Origin: an uncultured Alphaproteobacteria bacterium
GTDB lineage: Bacteria; Pseudomonadota; Alphaproteobacteria; HIMB59; GCA-002718135
Assembly (NCBI GenBank): GCA_902593125.1
Contig: CACJGU010000001.1
Location: forward strand, 112,774 to 176,773
Direction of reading: 5' to 3'
Length of the DNA stretch: 64,000 nt
In this document: positions 44,210-53,534 of the stretch, one piece after another
Layout of the letters: each line of letters starts with the position of its first letter
Numbering within the stretch: position 1 is the stretch's first letter
Notes under the pieces: model-generated
The model's input: only the letters and a program-made list of their open reading frames with translations
Told to the model about the DNA's origin: nothing
The model's database searches: none
Program-made: the position numbers and the translations under genes

Positions 44210-46851
44210 TGGAATTATTTTTTCTTTTTTTATTAATATTTTTAATGGCTTTTGCACTTGCATCTGGATATCCATTAGCTTTTGCTCTGCCTGGTTCAGC
44301 TATAATATCAATTTTTTTAGCTGGTTTAGCAGGATATTTAATTGAAGGTAATCCAAACGAATATTTTATATCTGATGGACCTTTTCAATGGCTAAATGCA
44401 GGCATAACAAATTTTCGAGGAGTATATTGGGAGGTAGAAAGAGATACATTAATTGCAATTCCTCTTTTTATTTTTATGGGAATAATGCTCGAAAAATCAA
44501 AAATTGCAGAAGACTTATTAATAAGTATGGGACAATTATTTGGTCCTATTCCCGGCGGATTAGGAATTTCAGTAATATTTGTTGGTGCTTTATTGGCAGC
44601 TACAACGGGTATAGTTGGAGCTACAGTAGTTGCAATGGGTTTAATTTCTTTACCAGCAATGATGAAAAATAATTACAATAAATCACTTGCCTCTGGAATT
44701 GTATGTTCTTCTGGTACCCTTGGTCAAATAATTCCTCCTTCAATTGTACTTATTATTTTGTCTGATCAATTAGCATCTGCCTCAGATGCAGCAGATAATA
44801 TGAGAATAGAAAATTATAAAAACGTAACTGGTTCTACAAATATACCAAGTCAATTTAGTGTAGATTCAGTAAGTGCCGGAAATATGTTTTTAGGAGCATT
44901 CTTACCAGGATTAGTTCTTGTTGGTCTATACATGTTATATGTTTTACTTATTGGAATATTTAAAAAAGAAGCAGTACCTCCAGTAGAATATGAAGGAAAT
45001 TATGACAGAGATTTTTTTAGGAGAATTTTTTTATCACTTGTCCCGCCATTGGCATTAATTTTTGTAGTTTTAGGTTCAATATTACTTGGTATAGCAACTG
45101 TCAATCAAGCAGGTGCAATAGGTGCTGTTGGTGCAGGTGTGATGGGTGGTTATAGATTGTATGATAAAAAAAACAAATATACCCCAGCTTTAATAACTAT
45201 AATTTCATTAATTGTAATAACCTTTATTGTAATAAACTTTCAACTTAATATTAAAAATATCTCATCAACATCAGAAGTAGTGGCTTTAGTTATTGCAATA
45301 TTTGCAGTTATATTTTTACTAGTTGGTGTTGTTTGGAGTTTTTGGAGAACATTTAAAATAAATAATGTTTTAAAAAATGTAATGATCGAAACAAGTTTAA
45401 CTACTTCAATGGTCTTTATTATTCTAATTGGAGCTGCAATGTTAACAGCAGCTTTTAGAGGTTTCGGAGGCGAAGAAATAGTTAAGGATTTTCTAACTAG
45501 TCTACCTGGAGGTTTTTGGACACAATTTATAGTTGTTATGGCAGTTATATTTGTACTAGGTTTTTTTCTAGATTTCATAGAAATCGCTATTGTTGTTGTT
45601 CCAATAGTTGCACCAATACTATTAGCTGAGACATCTGCAAATGTTACTGCGGTTTGGCTTGGTGTAATGATTGGTGTAAATATGCAAACATCATTTTTAA
45701 CTCCGCCATTTGGATTTTCTTTATTTTATCTAAGAGGAGTTGCACCAAAATCAATAAAAACAACTGAAATTTGGAAAGGTGCTAGCGTCTTTATTTTACT
45801 GCAATTAGTTGGATTAGGTGTAGTAGGATATTTTCCACAATTAGTAAATTACTTACCTCTTAGGTCTTATTACTCATCTGAAGTTTCTCCTCCTCCAATT
45901 AATCCTAAACTTCAAGAATGTTTAATTGATTATACTTATAATAAATATGAAGAAAATTTTTCTACATCAATCTTAATTACAAATAATCTAATATCTACCA
46001 ATATTGATTTTTTACCAGAGAAACAAAATAAAAATTTTACTAATATGATAAATAGTATCAATAATTCAAAAAATTTAATTGAAGAAGTGAAATTATCAAG
46101 AAAAAATTTTAATGATTACTCTATTGACTATAAGCCACTTCATACAAAAGTAAGGAATATTGAAAAAAATATTTATAAAAAATTATCAAAAATAGAAAAA
46201 ATAAAAAAAGAAATTAGACTTGAAAATGAACTAAATAAAATCCAGAAGTTTGAAGAGGAAATTTTTGAATTAGAAAACGATATTGAGAGTTTAAAAATGA
46301 CAATTCCATCAAATTGGAAAGAGGAAAATGATAATTTCAAAACAATATTAGATAATTATCAGAAAAAGAAACTTAGTTATAATAAGTCAGTAGATAATTC
46401 ATTTAATGAGTTACAAAAATTTATCAAGATTTTTCAAAATGCTGAAGATTTTTCAAAGTTAGAAAATAATTTTAATGAGTTACTAAATAATATAAATGAA
46501 GAGATTGATGAAATTCAAGAAGTAATAAAAAATTTTGAAAGATTATTTAATCCTTTCACTGACACTTCAGATATTACAAAACCAATAAAAAAAGCAAGAA
46601 AACTGTTGAAAAAAAATTACGATAAAAGAACAGAGGCATTAGATTTAATTAATGAAGCAAAAAAAACATATAATTTTGAAAAAAATTGGAGATTAAATGG
46701 TAATAAAATTATCTTAAGCGATTTAATTAAATTATCTGAAACTGGTACAGAGACTTTTGGATTAAGAAAACAAGAAAATCTTAATAAAGAACAGGCTATT
46801 TATTTAGCTTCGTGTAAATCTGTACATGAAGATATTTCTTTATATTTTTAG
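44209..46851 (+). CDS. TRAP transporter large permease DctM with a long C-terminal coiled-coil tail
   Basis: The 880-residue protein contains a DctM domain in about the first 555 residues: PLAFALPGSAIISIFLAGL, ETSLTTSMVFIILIGAAML, FLDFIEIAIVVVPIVAPILL and VNMQTSFLTPPFGFSLFYLRG. It has long inserted loops and helices around residues 210-400. After PPPINPKLQEC near residue 560, a ~320-residue hydrophilic segment follows with Lys/Glu/Asn-rich heptad-like helices (KVRNIEKNIYKKLSKIEKIKKEI and others). DctM is usually 420-650 residues, so this tail is unusual. It ends convergently, overlapping the SABATH gene by 4 bases. Confidence 0.92.
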   Translation: MELFFLFLLIFLMAFALASGYPLAFALPGSAIISIFLAGLAGYLIEGNPNEYFISDGPFQWLNAGITNFRGVYWEVERDTLIAIPLFIFMGIMLEKSKIAEDLLISMGQLFGPIPGGLGISVIFVGALLAATTGIVGATVVAMGLISLPAMMKNNYNKSLASGIVCSSGTLGQIIPPSIVLIILSDQLASASDAADNMRIENYKNVTGSTNIPSQFSVDSVSAGNMFLGAFLPGLVLVGLYMLYVLLIGIFKKEAVPPVEYEGNYDRDFFRRIFLSLVPPLALIFVVLGSILLGIATVNQAGAIGAVGAGVMGGYRLYDKKNKYTPALITIISLIVITFIVINFQLNIKNISSTSEVVALVIAIFAVIFLLVGVVWSFWRTFKINNVLKNVMIETSLTTSMVFIILIGAAMLTAAFRGFGGEEIVKDFLTSLPGGFWTQFIVVMAVIFVLGFFLDFIEIAIVVVPIVAPILLAETSANVTAVWLGVMIGVNMQTSFLTPPFGFSLFYLRGVAPKSIKTTEIWKGASVFILLQLVGLGVVGYFPQLVNYLPLRSYYSSEVSPPPINPKLQECLIDYTYNKYEENFSTSILITNNLISTNIDFLPEKQNKNFTNMINSINNSKNLIEEVKLSRKNFNDYSIDYKPLHTKVRNIEKNIYKKLSKIEKIKKEIRLENELNKIQKFEEEIFELENDIESLKMTIPSNWKEENDNFKTILDNYQKKKLSYNKSVDNSFNELQKFIKIFQNAEDFSKLENNFNELLNNINEEIDEIQEVIKNFERLFNPFTDTSDITKPIKKARKLLKKNYDKRTEALDLINEAKKTYNFEKNWRLNGNKIILSDLIKLSETGTETFGLRKQENLNKEQAIYLASCKSVHEDISLYF

Positions 46852-47966
46852 GTAATTTTTTTTTCTATATCCATTACTATGTGAATATAATCCATTGCAT
46901 GACCTGTTGGATTTTCTGCTACTTCCTCAACATAAGAATTATAAAATTGATCGACAATTTGATTTATCTCATTCGGATTTCTTTTTTCTAATGCTGTTTT
47001 AAATACAGTTTCTGACCAACTTCTCATTGTTGGTATTAATGTTTCAGCATATTCTCTTGATGACATAGTAGATTTATTTTTATTATAATGAACTTTAAAA
47101 GGACAATCAGTGAACATAGTTTCACAATTTTTAAGAATCAACCCAGACTTTGATATTTCTGAATTTGGATCATCAAAAGGTTTTTTAAATTCTTCAACTG
47201 TTCTATAATGTTGAGTAAAAGTAGCATTAACAAATTCTTCATTTGTAATAATTCCTTTTTCCTCTAAATTTTTCCAATGTTTAGAAAAATTATTAAACAT
47301 ATTATGACCACCAGTGTTACCTAAATATCGACCCTTTTCATCTATTCCAAAATTTATACAAATAAACCTTCCTCCTGGAATTAATTCATTTGATCTATTT
47401 AATAAAATAGTTTCCCAATCTTTTAGAGCTTGGTTTTTAAACTGTTTTTTTTCTTCTTCATTAGAGCCTACCATATGAACATGATTATTTATCAAACATG
47501 GTCTTTCTGAAACATAGTGCATTGCAGTCGCAGAAAATCCTAAGGATAAACTATTATTAGCCATCAATTGTTTATGAAATCCTGTACCACACCCGTGAAC
47601 AAAAATATTTTCAAATTTATTCTGGTAAGCAAAATTATCATTACCTTGCATTCCTTGCATCATTCTAAATAGAACTGAAAAGTCATTAGATGCTAAATCA
47701 GTGTACAACATCTCAATTTCTCTATTATCTCCAGATTTTTTTATTTTTTTAATAATATTAAACCACATTTCTTGACTTGTACCGCCATCAGCACTGCCAA
47801 AATCAGCTATTCTGAGTATGTCAACTTTAGGAATATATTCAAAGGCTTCTTCAATTAATACTTCCATTTTATCTATAGCATTTTTTGCTCCAACAGTTTT
47901 TTGAGAGTAATAACCTTCACCTTTCATTGATAAAACAGATTGTGTATTTAGATTAGGTTTGTTCAT
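46848..47966 (-). CDS. SABATH-type SAM-dependent carboxyl methyltransferase
   Basis: The 372-residue protein resembles plant salicylate/jasmonate/IAA carboxyl methyltransferases (Methyltransf_7). It has an N-terminal MKGEGYYSQKTVGAKNAI (the family has GG-x-G-x-SY), ILRIADFGSADGGTSQEMW as the SAM loop, EMLYTDLASNDFSVLFRMM (family NDLPSNDF), and the late HGCGTGFHKQLMANNSLSLGFSATAMHYVSERP (family SFY...NSLHFxxSSYSLHWLS). This predicts methyl esters of small carboxylic acids. Substrate unknown. It sits on the opposite strand to the TRAP genes, convergent with a 4-base overlap, and has a 42-base gap to parC. Confidence 0.85.
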   Translation of the reverse strand: MNKPNLNTQSVLSMKGEGYYSQKTVGAKNAIDKMEVLIEEAFEYIPKVDILRIADFGSADGGTSQEMWFNIIKKIKKSGDNREIEMLYTDLASNDFSVLFRMMQGMQGNDNFAYQNKFENIFVHGCGTGFHKQLMANNSLSLGFSATAMHYVSERPCLINNHVHMVGSNEEEKKQFKNQALKDWETILLNRSNELIPGGRFICINFGIDEKGRYLGNTGGHNMFNNFSKHWKNLEEKGIITNEEFVNATFTQHYRTVEEFKKPFDDPNSEISKSGLILKNCETMFTDCPFKVHYNKNKSTMSSREYAETLIPTMRSWSETVFKTALEKRNPNEINQIVDQFYNSYVEEVAENPTGHAMDYIHIVMDIEKKIT

Positions 47967-48008
47967 GTAATAATTTTAAACCTATTGAATAATAAAAAAA
48001 AGTATTTA

Positions 48009-50201
48009 TTAATCAAATTTAAGATTTTTATTAAAATATTTAGGGACTTTTTTTCCTGCTTGAGCTCTTTTCCCAGTCCAAAACTCGACATCTTCTAACT
48101 TTCTATTCTTAGAACCAGTGCTCCATTCTAAACCGTCTTCGATGGCTAATTGAGTAACGTCTGATAAAAAATCATCTTTCTTGATTTTAATTAATTGAAC
48201 TCCCCCACCCTTTTGTAATTTCGGTAAAGAATCTATTTCAAAAATTAGCATTTTTTGAAACTTTGTAACACAAGCTATGTGTTTTTTTGTAAGATTTATA
48301 ATCTTAATTACTAAATCATTATTTTTTAAATTAAATAATTGCTTACCTTTTTTTTGGTTTGTTGCTAGAGATTGAGTATTACTAATAAATCCTTTACCAT
48401 TTTTGGATACAATTAAGAACTCTTCATCGATTGAAGAAAGCAATCCAGTGACTTTATCATTAGGCATACTATCGACAAAATAAATAAATGATTTAGGATT
48501 ACTATTTCCACCTGGTAAAATATTTGGATCTATCGTGTAAACTTTACCGGAAGAAACAAATAAAAGTATTTTTTGATTTGAATTTAAATTAATAGAAAAT
48601 AAATTTTCTTTATTTATTTTTTCAATTTCTTTTTGATCATTTACTTCTTTAATTCTCTTGAGCTGAAAATCTTTGTTAATGATAACTGTAAATTTTTCAA
48701 TTTCTTTAAATTCATCAATACTAATATCAATATTATTATTTTGTTTTGATGAAATGATAGATTTTCTTTGCTTTATATCAGTATCTAAATCATTTTTTAT
48801 GAGATCTAGTTCACTTATTATAAATTTATCTAATGTTTTTTTATCTTTTATTATTTTGTTAAGGTAATTTAATTCTTCATTTAATTTTTTGATTTCATCT
48901 TTAATATTTTTTTCATCAATTTTTCTAAGAGATCCTAAGCGCATATTTAAAATTGACTCACATTGTAAATCAGATAATTTGTATTTTTTTATTAATTCTT
49001 TTTTTGGATTATCCTTTGTTCTTATTGTTTTAATTATAGAATTTAAATTTTTAAAAACAATTTGGTAACCTTTAAGAATTTCTAATCTTTTATTTATTTT
49101 TTCAATATTAAATTTTGATTTTCTTTTAATTGTTACTTTTCTATGTTCTAAAAAATTGGAAAGTATTTCAATAATTCCTATTTGTTTAGGTTCTATACCC
49201 TCAATTAAAACATTAAAATTACAAGAGTACTTAATTGACAGATCAGTTAATTTAAAACATAGGCTTATTAATTTTTCAGCATCAATATTTCTAGTCTTAG
49301 GTTTTAAGACTATTCTAATATTTTCATCCGACTCATCAACTACGTCATCTAAAGGTAATTTTTTATTATTTATGTTATTTGCAAGTTGTTCGATTATTTT
49401 AACTTTATTAATTTGATATGGTATTTCAGTAATAATGATTTGATATAAACCATTTTTTAATTCTTCTATTTGATATTTGGCATTAATAATGAATGATCCC
49501 TTTCCATTCTTATAAATTTCCTTCTTTTCATTACTATCTAATATTATTTCTCCACCTGTAGGAAGATCAGGACCATTTATTATTTTTAAAATTTCAGAAA
49601 GTGAAGCTCTGTCTTTTTTTATTATTAATTTTAATGTATCTATTAATTCAACAATATTATGTGGAGGAATATTAGTAGCCATGCCTACAGCTATTCCCAT
49701 TGCTCCATTAATCAAAATATTAGGAAGTTGAGATGGTAAAACCACAGGTTCTAAATTTTGACCATCATAATTGTCTTTAAAATCTACTGAGTTTTCTTCG
49801 ATGCCATCAAAAAAATAATTTGTATAATCTTGTAACCTTGCCTCTGTGTATCGCATTGCTGCAGGATTATCACCATCAATATTTCCAAAATTACCCTGGC
49901 CATCAACTAATGTAATTCTTGTAGAGAAATCTTGAGCCATCCTAACCAAACTATCATAAATAGCTTGATCGCCATGAGGGTGAAATTTACCCATTACATC
50001 ACCAACAATTCTAGCACATTTTTTATAACTTGAACTTTTGAAAAGTTTTAGTTGATACATTGAATAAATTATTCTGCGGTGAACAGGTTTTAATCCATCT
50101 CTTACATCAGGTAGTGACCTTGAAACAATAGTTGATATTGCATAGGATAGATACTTTTCACTAAGTATCGTATCTAAGTTGGATTTAATTATCTTGTTCA
50201 T
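48009..50201 (-). CDS. parC: DNA topoisomerase IV subunit A
   Basis: The 730-residue protein has LSYAISTIVSRSLPDVRDGLKPVHRRIIYSMYQL, FKKCARIVGDVMGKFHPHGDQAIYDSLVRMAQDF and GQGNFGNIDGDNPAAMRYTEARL carrying the active-site Tyr near residue 115. FGNIDGD is the ParC rather than GyrA form. The C-terminal beta-propeller blades are short. It decatenates replicated chromosomes. It overlaps recO by 17 bases, part of an alphaproteobacterial cell-cycle/processing string. Confidence 0.93.
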   Translation of the reverse strand: MNKIIKSNLDTILSEKYLSYAISTIVSRSLPDVRDGLKPVHRRIIYSMYQLKLFKSSSYKKCARIVGDVMGKFHPHGDQAIYDSLVRMAQDFSTRITLVDGQGNFGNIDGDNPAAMRYTEARLQDYTNYFFDGIEENSVDFKDNYDGQNLEPVVLPSQLPNILINGAMGIAVGMATNIPPHNIVELIDTLKLIIKKDRASLSEILKIINGPDLPTGGEIILDSNEKKEIYKNGKGSFIINAKYQIEELKNGLYQIIITEIPYQINKVKIIEQLANNINNKKLPLDDVVDESDENIRIVLKPKTRNIDAEKLISLCFKLTDLSIKYSCNFNVLIEGIEPKQIGIIEILSNFLEHRKVTIKRKSKFNIEKINKRLEILKGYQIVFKNLNSIIKTIRTKDNPKKELIKKYKLSDLQCESILNMRLGSLRKIDEKNIKDEIKKLNEELNYLNKIIKDKKTLDKFIISELDLIKNDLDTDIKQRKSIISSKQNNNIDISIDEFKEIEKFTVIINKDFQLKRIKEVNDQKEIEKINKENLFSINLNSNQKILLFVSSGKVYTIDPNILPGGNSNPKSFIYFVDSMPNDKVTGLLSSIDEEFLIVSKNGKGFISNTQSLATNQKKGKQLFNLKNNDLVIKIINLTKKHIACVTKFQKMLIFEIDSLPKLQKGGGVQLIKIKKDDFLSDVTQLAIEDGLEWSTGSKNRKLEDVEFWTGKRAQAGKKVPKYFNKNLKFD

Positions 50202-50901
50202 TCTTTTCTAGAAAGCTTATTATATTTTTCTTAAATAAAATATACTGATTTGGCAATTTATGATTTAAATTTGATAAATGATTTTTGATAAAAATAATTT
50301 CAAAAATTTTAAAAAAATTATTTAAAGAGTTATAATCAAATTTAATATTTGAATTGTTCACAAAAAGATGATGAGGAAATTCAATGGTATAGTTTGAGAA
50401 ATTTTCTTTAAATTCTAGAGTATCAGTATCAAAATATTTAAATTTATTATTGTTAATATAATCTAATTCGTATCCAATATACTTCAATAAATCAAATAAG
50501 TAGATACAAAAGAAATTTAACCATTTTTTTTTATTAATCATAGACTCTAAAAACTCTTTAGAGATTTTATATATTTGTTTTATTTTCTGACCTTCAATTA
50601 TTGAAACATTAATTAAAGATATTACAGAAAGCAAACAGCTAAGTTTATATTTATCATTAATAATATCTGATAAATAAGGTTTTGATAATTCAGCTTTTAT
50701 TGATGGTGGACGATTCCCAATATATGTAACATCAAAATTTAAAAAAAAACCAAGCTGCATTATATTTTTTTTGTTCTTTGAAAGTCCACCGTATACAATT
50801 CCTGATAATACTTCATCTGTATCTGATAAAAATTTAATTAATAGATCATTATCTTTGAAAATTTTGGAATGTATGAGTATACCGTTAAATTTTTTTTGCA
50901 T
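50185..50901 (-). CDS. recO: DNA repair protein RecO
   Basis: The 238-residue protein has the N-terminal OB-like domain (FNGILIHSKIFKDNDLLIKFLSDTDEVLSGIVYGGLSK) and a helical second domain. Zinc cysteines are absent, as in many alphaproteobacterial forms. It helps load RecA during gap repair. It overlaps the era end by 17 bases and its own end overlaps parC. Confidence 0.88.
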   Translation of the reverse strand: MQKKFNGILIHSKIFKDNDLLIKFLSDTDEVLSGIVYGGLSKNKKNIMQLGFFLNFDVTYIGNRPPSIKAELSKPYLSDIINDKYKLSCLLSVISLINVSIIEGQKIKQIYKISKEFLESMINKKKWLNFFCIYLFDLLKYIGYELDYINNNKFKYFDTDTLEFKENFSNYTIEFPHHLFVNNSNIKFDYNSLNNFFKIFEIIFIKNHLSNLNHKLPNQYILFKKNIISFLEKNEQDN

Positions 50902-51742
50902 GTAAAAGATTAATATTAATATAAAGATGAGTTTTTATATTTAAAATATTAGAAATTTCTTTTTGACTTTTTATTCTAATATCTTTTATTTTGGAACCTT
51001 TTTTACCCAATAATATTTTTTTGTATCTATCATTTTTAATAATAATATCTTGCTTTATTTTAAGTTGTCCATTTTTCAAATATTTAAAAGTTTTATTAAT
51101 TACTTTTATATTATATGGAATTTCTTTATGAGTTAATGAAAGTATTTCATTTCTTGTGCATTCATTAGTAATAAAAATATCATCTTTGTCAGTTATTTCA
51201 TTATCATTATATAGCCAGTTTCCATATTTTGATTTTTGTAAAAGATAATTAATTAAATTTTCAAAACCTAATTTTTTAATAGATGATATGTTAAAAAATT
51301 TATCAACTTTATATTTTTCTGTAATTGATTTAATATGCTTGAGTAAACTCTCTGCTTTTATCAAATCAGTTTTATTGAAAATAATAGAAATTTTCTTTTT
51401 TAATTCATAGAGTTTAAGAAAATCTTTTTCTAATACATTAAAATCAATTTTTTTTGAGTCAATTAAATACAATATAATATCTGATTGATTTAAACCTTCC
51501 CATAAATTTTTTTTCAATTTAGTTTTTTGAAATTTATTATCTCTAAGAAAGCTAATACCCGGTGTATCGTATAGGACTAATTGAGTATTTTTTATATTAA
51601 CTATACCAATTACAAAATCTTCAGTAGTATTAATTTTTTTATTTGTTATGGAAATTTTTTCTCCAACCAGATTATTTAATAAAGTTGATTTTCCTGCATT
51701 AGTTTTGCCAACTAAACATATCTTAAGTATTTTTTTTTTCAT
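50885..51742 (-). CDS. era: GTPase Era
   Basis: The 285-residue protein has the G motifs GKTNAGKSTLL near residue 12, NTTEDFV, DTPGI near 60, and NKTDL near 122, then a C-terminal KH RNA-binding domain with IKNDRYKKILLGKKGSKIKDIRIKSQ. It is needed for 30S assembly. It overlaps rnc by 20 bases and recO by 17 bases, the standard rnc-era order. Confidence 0.95.
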   Translation of the reverse strand: MKKKILKICLVGKTNAGKSTLLNNLVGEKISITNKKINTTEDFVIGIVNIKNTQLVLYDTPGISFLRDNKFQKTKLKKNLWEGLNQSDIILYLIDSKKIDFNVLEKDFLKLYELKKKISIIFNKTDLIKAESLLKHIKSITEKYKVDKFFNISSIKKLGFENLINYLLQKSKYGNWLYNDNEITDKDDIFITNECTRNEILSLTHKEIPYNIKVINKTFKYLKNGQLKIKQDIIIKNDRYKKILLGKKGSKIKDIRIKSQKEISNILNIKTHLYININLLHAKKI

Positions 51743-52427
51743 AAATTATTTTCAAAGCTTCAGCAGCGGCTTTTTTCTCTGCCTCCCTAATTGATGTTCC
51801 ATTAGCGTTAATTTTTTTAATATTTAAAACTTTTAAAGAAACAGTAAATAAAGGTGAGTGAGATGGACCTCTCTTCTTTATTATTTTATATTCAGGTAGT
51901 TTTTTTTCTTTTTGTTGTGAAATCTCTTGTAGCTTTGTTTTTGGATCTAAAGTTTTTGAAACATCAATATCTAAGTAAGAAAGCCAGAATTTTTTGATAA
52001 ACAAAAATGATGATTTATATCCCCCATCAATGTAAATAGCGCCAATTAGAGATTCTACCGTATCTGAGAGAATTGAAATTATCATTTTTTTGTTTTTTTT
52101 CTTAAAGTCATATAATACTAAATCTTCAATCCCTAAATTAATGGCAATTTTATATAAAAAGTTTTTTTGAACTAAATATGAATGTTTTTTAGATAGATTA
52201 CCCTCATCAAAGAATTTATATTTTTTAAATAACATTGTTGCTATAATTAAGCCTAATACTCTATCGCCTAAAAATTCAAGTCTTTCAAATTGATTATCTA
52301 TTTTTTTTTCAAATTTATCTTCTGAATAAAAACTTGGATGTGTTAAAGACTGGGTTAGCAATGAATTATTTTTAAATTTATATCCAATTTTAATCTCAAA
52401 TTGATTTAATTTTTTCTTAGATATCAT
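51723..52427 (-). CDS. rnc: Ribonuclease III
   Basis: The 234-residue protein has the catalytic ERLEFLGDRVLGLII near residue 47, a second DTVESLIGAIYIDGG near 122, and a C-terminal dsRNA-binding domain (TKLQEISQQKEKKLPEYKIIKKRGPSHSPLFTV). It processes rRNA precursors and other double-stranded RNA. It sits between lepB (4-base overlap) and era. Confidence 0.96.
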   Translation of the reverse strand: MISKKKLNQFEIKIGYKFKNNSLLTQSLTHPSFYSEDKFEKKIDNQFERLEFLGDRVLGLIIATMLFKKYKFFDEGNLSKKHSYLVQKNFLYKIAINLGIEDLVLYDFKKKNKKMIISILSDTVESLIGAIYIDGGYKSSFLFIKKFWLSYLDIDVSKTLDPKTKLQEISQQKEKKLPEYKIIKKRGPSHSPLFTVSLKVLNIKKINANGTSIREAEKKAAAEALKIIYEKKNT

Positions 52428-53152
52428 TCAATTTTTTTAAATATTCTATTATATCTTATTGCTTTAGGCCATTTCCAAATTTCTAAAAACCGTGAATTTT
52501 GCAATGAAAAGAAAATAAATTGAGCTTTGCCAACTAAATTTTCTGATGGAATAAAGCCTACCGTATTAATAAAACGACTATCTTGAGAATTGTCTCTATT
52601 GTCACCTAATACAAAATAGTGATTTTGAGGAACAGTGAAAATTGATGTGTTGTCAACAATTCCATTATCCGTCAAATCAAGTATTTCAAATTCTTTATTA
52701 AAAAAATATTCTTTGTATTTTCTTTTTCTCTCAATATTATTATCCTTTCCATAATCAATAAAATCATCCGTTCTTTTCCTAACTATTTCAGAATTATTTA
52801 TTATCACTATGCCATTTTTAATTTGAATTTTATCTCCTGGAAGACCGATAATCCTTTTAATATAATCTGTTCTATTATTCTCAGGAGTTTTGAAAACTGC
52901 AATATCACCTCTTTTAGGATCTTTTGAGAAAATTTTATTTGGTATTAATGGTATAGAAAATGGTAAAGAATGTTTGGAGAAACCATAAGACCATTTCGAA
53001 ACAAATATAAAATCTCCTACAAGTAAATTAGGTTTCATTGATCCAGAGGGGATATTAAAAGGTTCAAACAAAAAAGAACGAATTAAAAGAGCTATAAATA
53101 TCGCTAGAAAAATTGATTTAAAGTTGCTAAAAAATTTATTTTTAGTTTTCAT
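52424..53152 (-). CDS. lepB: Signal peptidase I
   Basis: The 242-residue protein has one N-terminal membrane helix, the nucleophilic Ser in FNIPSGSMKPNLLVGD (S38), the general base Lys in TDYIKRIIGLPGD (K99), and the conserved GDNRDNSQDSR near 196. It removes signal peptides from exported proteins, including the binding proteins in this window. It overlaps acpS and rnc by 4 bases each. Confidence 0.97.
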   Translation of the reverse strand: MKTKNKFFSNFKSIFLAIFIALLIRSFLFEPFNIPSGSMKPNLLVGDFIFVSKWSYGFSKHSLPFSIPLIPNKIFSKDPKRGDIAVFKTPENNRTDYIKRIIGLPGDKIQIKNGIVIINNSEIVRKRTDDFIDYGKDNNIERKRKYKEYFFNKEFEILDLTDNGIVDNTSIFTVPQNHYFVLGDNRDNSQDSRFINTVGFIPSENLVGKAQFIFFSLQNSRFLEIWKWPKAIRYNRIFKKIE

Positions 53153-53532
53153 CTAAATATAATTACATTTGCAATTGCAAAATTAATTTCATCGGACAAT
53201 GACAATTCAATTTTTGCATTTTTATTTATTTTTTTATTTAAAAAATTCAGAGCATTGTTATGCAATCTAATAAAGGGTTTGCCATATTTATCATTTATAA
53301 CTTCAATATCTTTCCAAAAAACTCCTCTAGCTAATCCTGTGCCCAATGCTTTTGCACATGCTTCTTTAGCTGCATATCTTTTTGCAAAAGATTGTGCTGA
53401 TTTTAATTTACTATTTGACAAACTAATTTCATTTTGATGAAAACATTTATATTTAAATTTATCCCCATACTTATTTAATACAGATTTAATTCTATTTATG
53501 TCAATTATATCTATTCCTATGCCATATATCAT
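53149..53532 (-). CDS. acpS: Holo-[acyl-carrier-protein] synthase
   Basis: The 127-residue protein has GIGIDIIDINRIKSVLNKYG and KRYAAKEACAKALGTGL, the two family signatures holding the Mg2+-binding Asp and Glu. It attaches phosphopantetheine to ACP. It lies between spoT (2 bases) and lepB (4-base overlap). Confidence 0.96.
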   Translation of the reverse strand: MIYGIGIDIIDINRIKSVLNKYGDKFKYKCFHQNEISLSNSKLKSAQSFAKRYAAKEACAKALGTGLARGVFWKDIEVINDKYGKPFIRLHNNALNFLNKKINKNAKIELSLSDEINFAIANVIIFR

Positions 53533-53534
53533 TT

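Noticed and set aside
49977..50010. Gln and Asp at the quinolone-resistance positions of ParC (HPHGDQAIYD)
   Set aside because: This is the normal form in alphaproteobacterial ParC, so it is not evidence of resistance mutations.
48009..50201. Possible GyrA rather than ParC
   Set aside because: FGNIDGD, short C-terminal blades and the neighbourhood favour ParC; a GyrA would normally have longer C-terminal repeats with a GyrA box.
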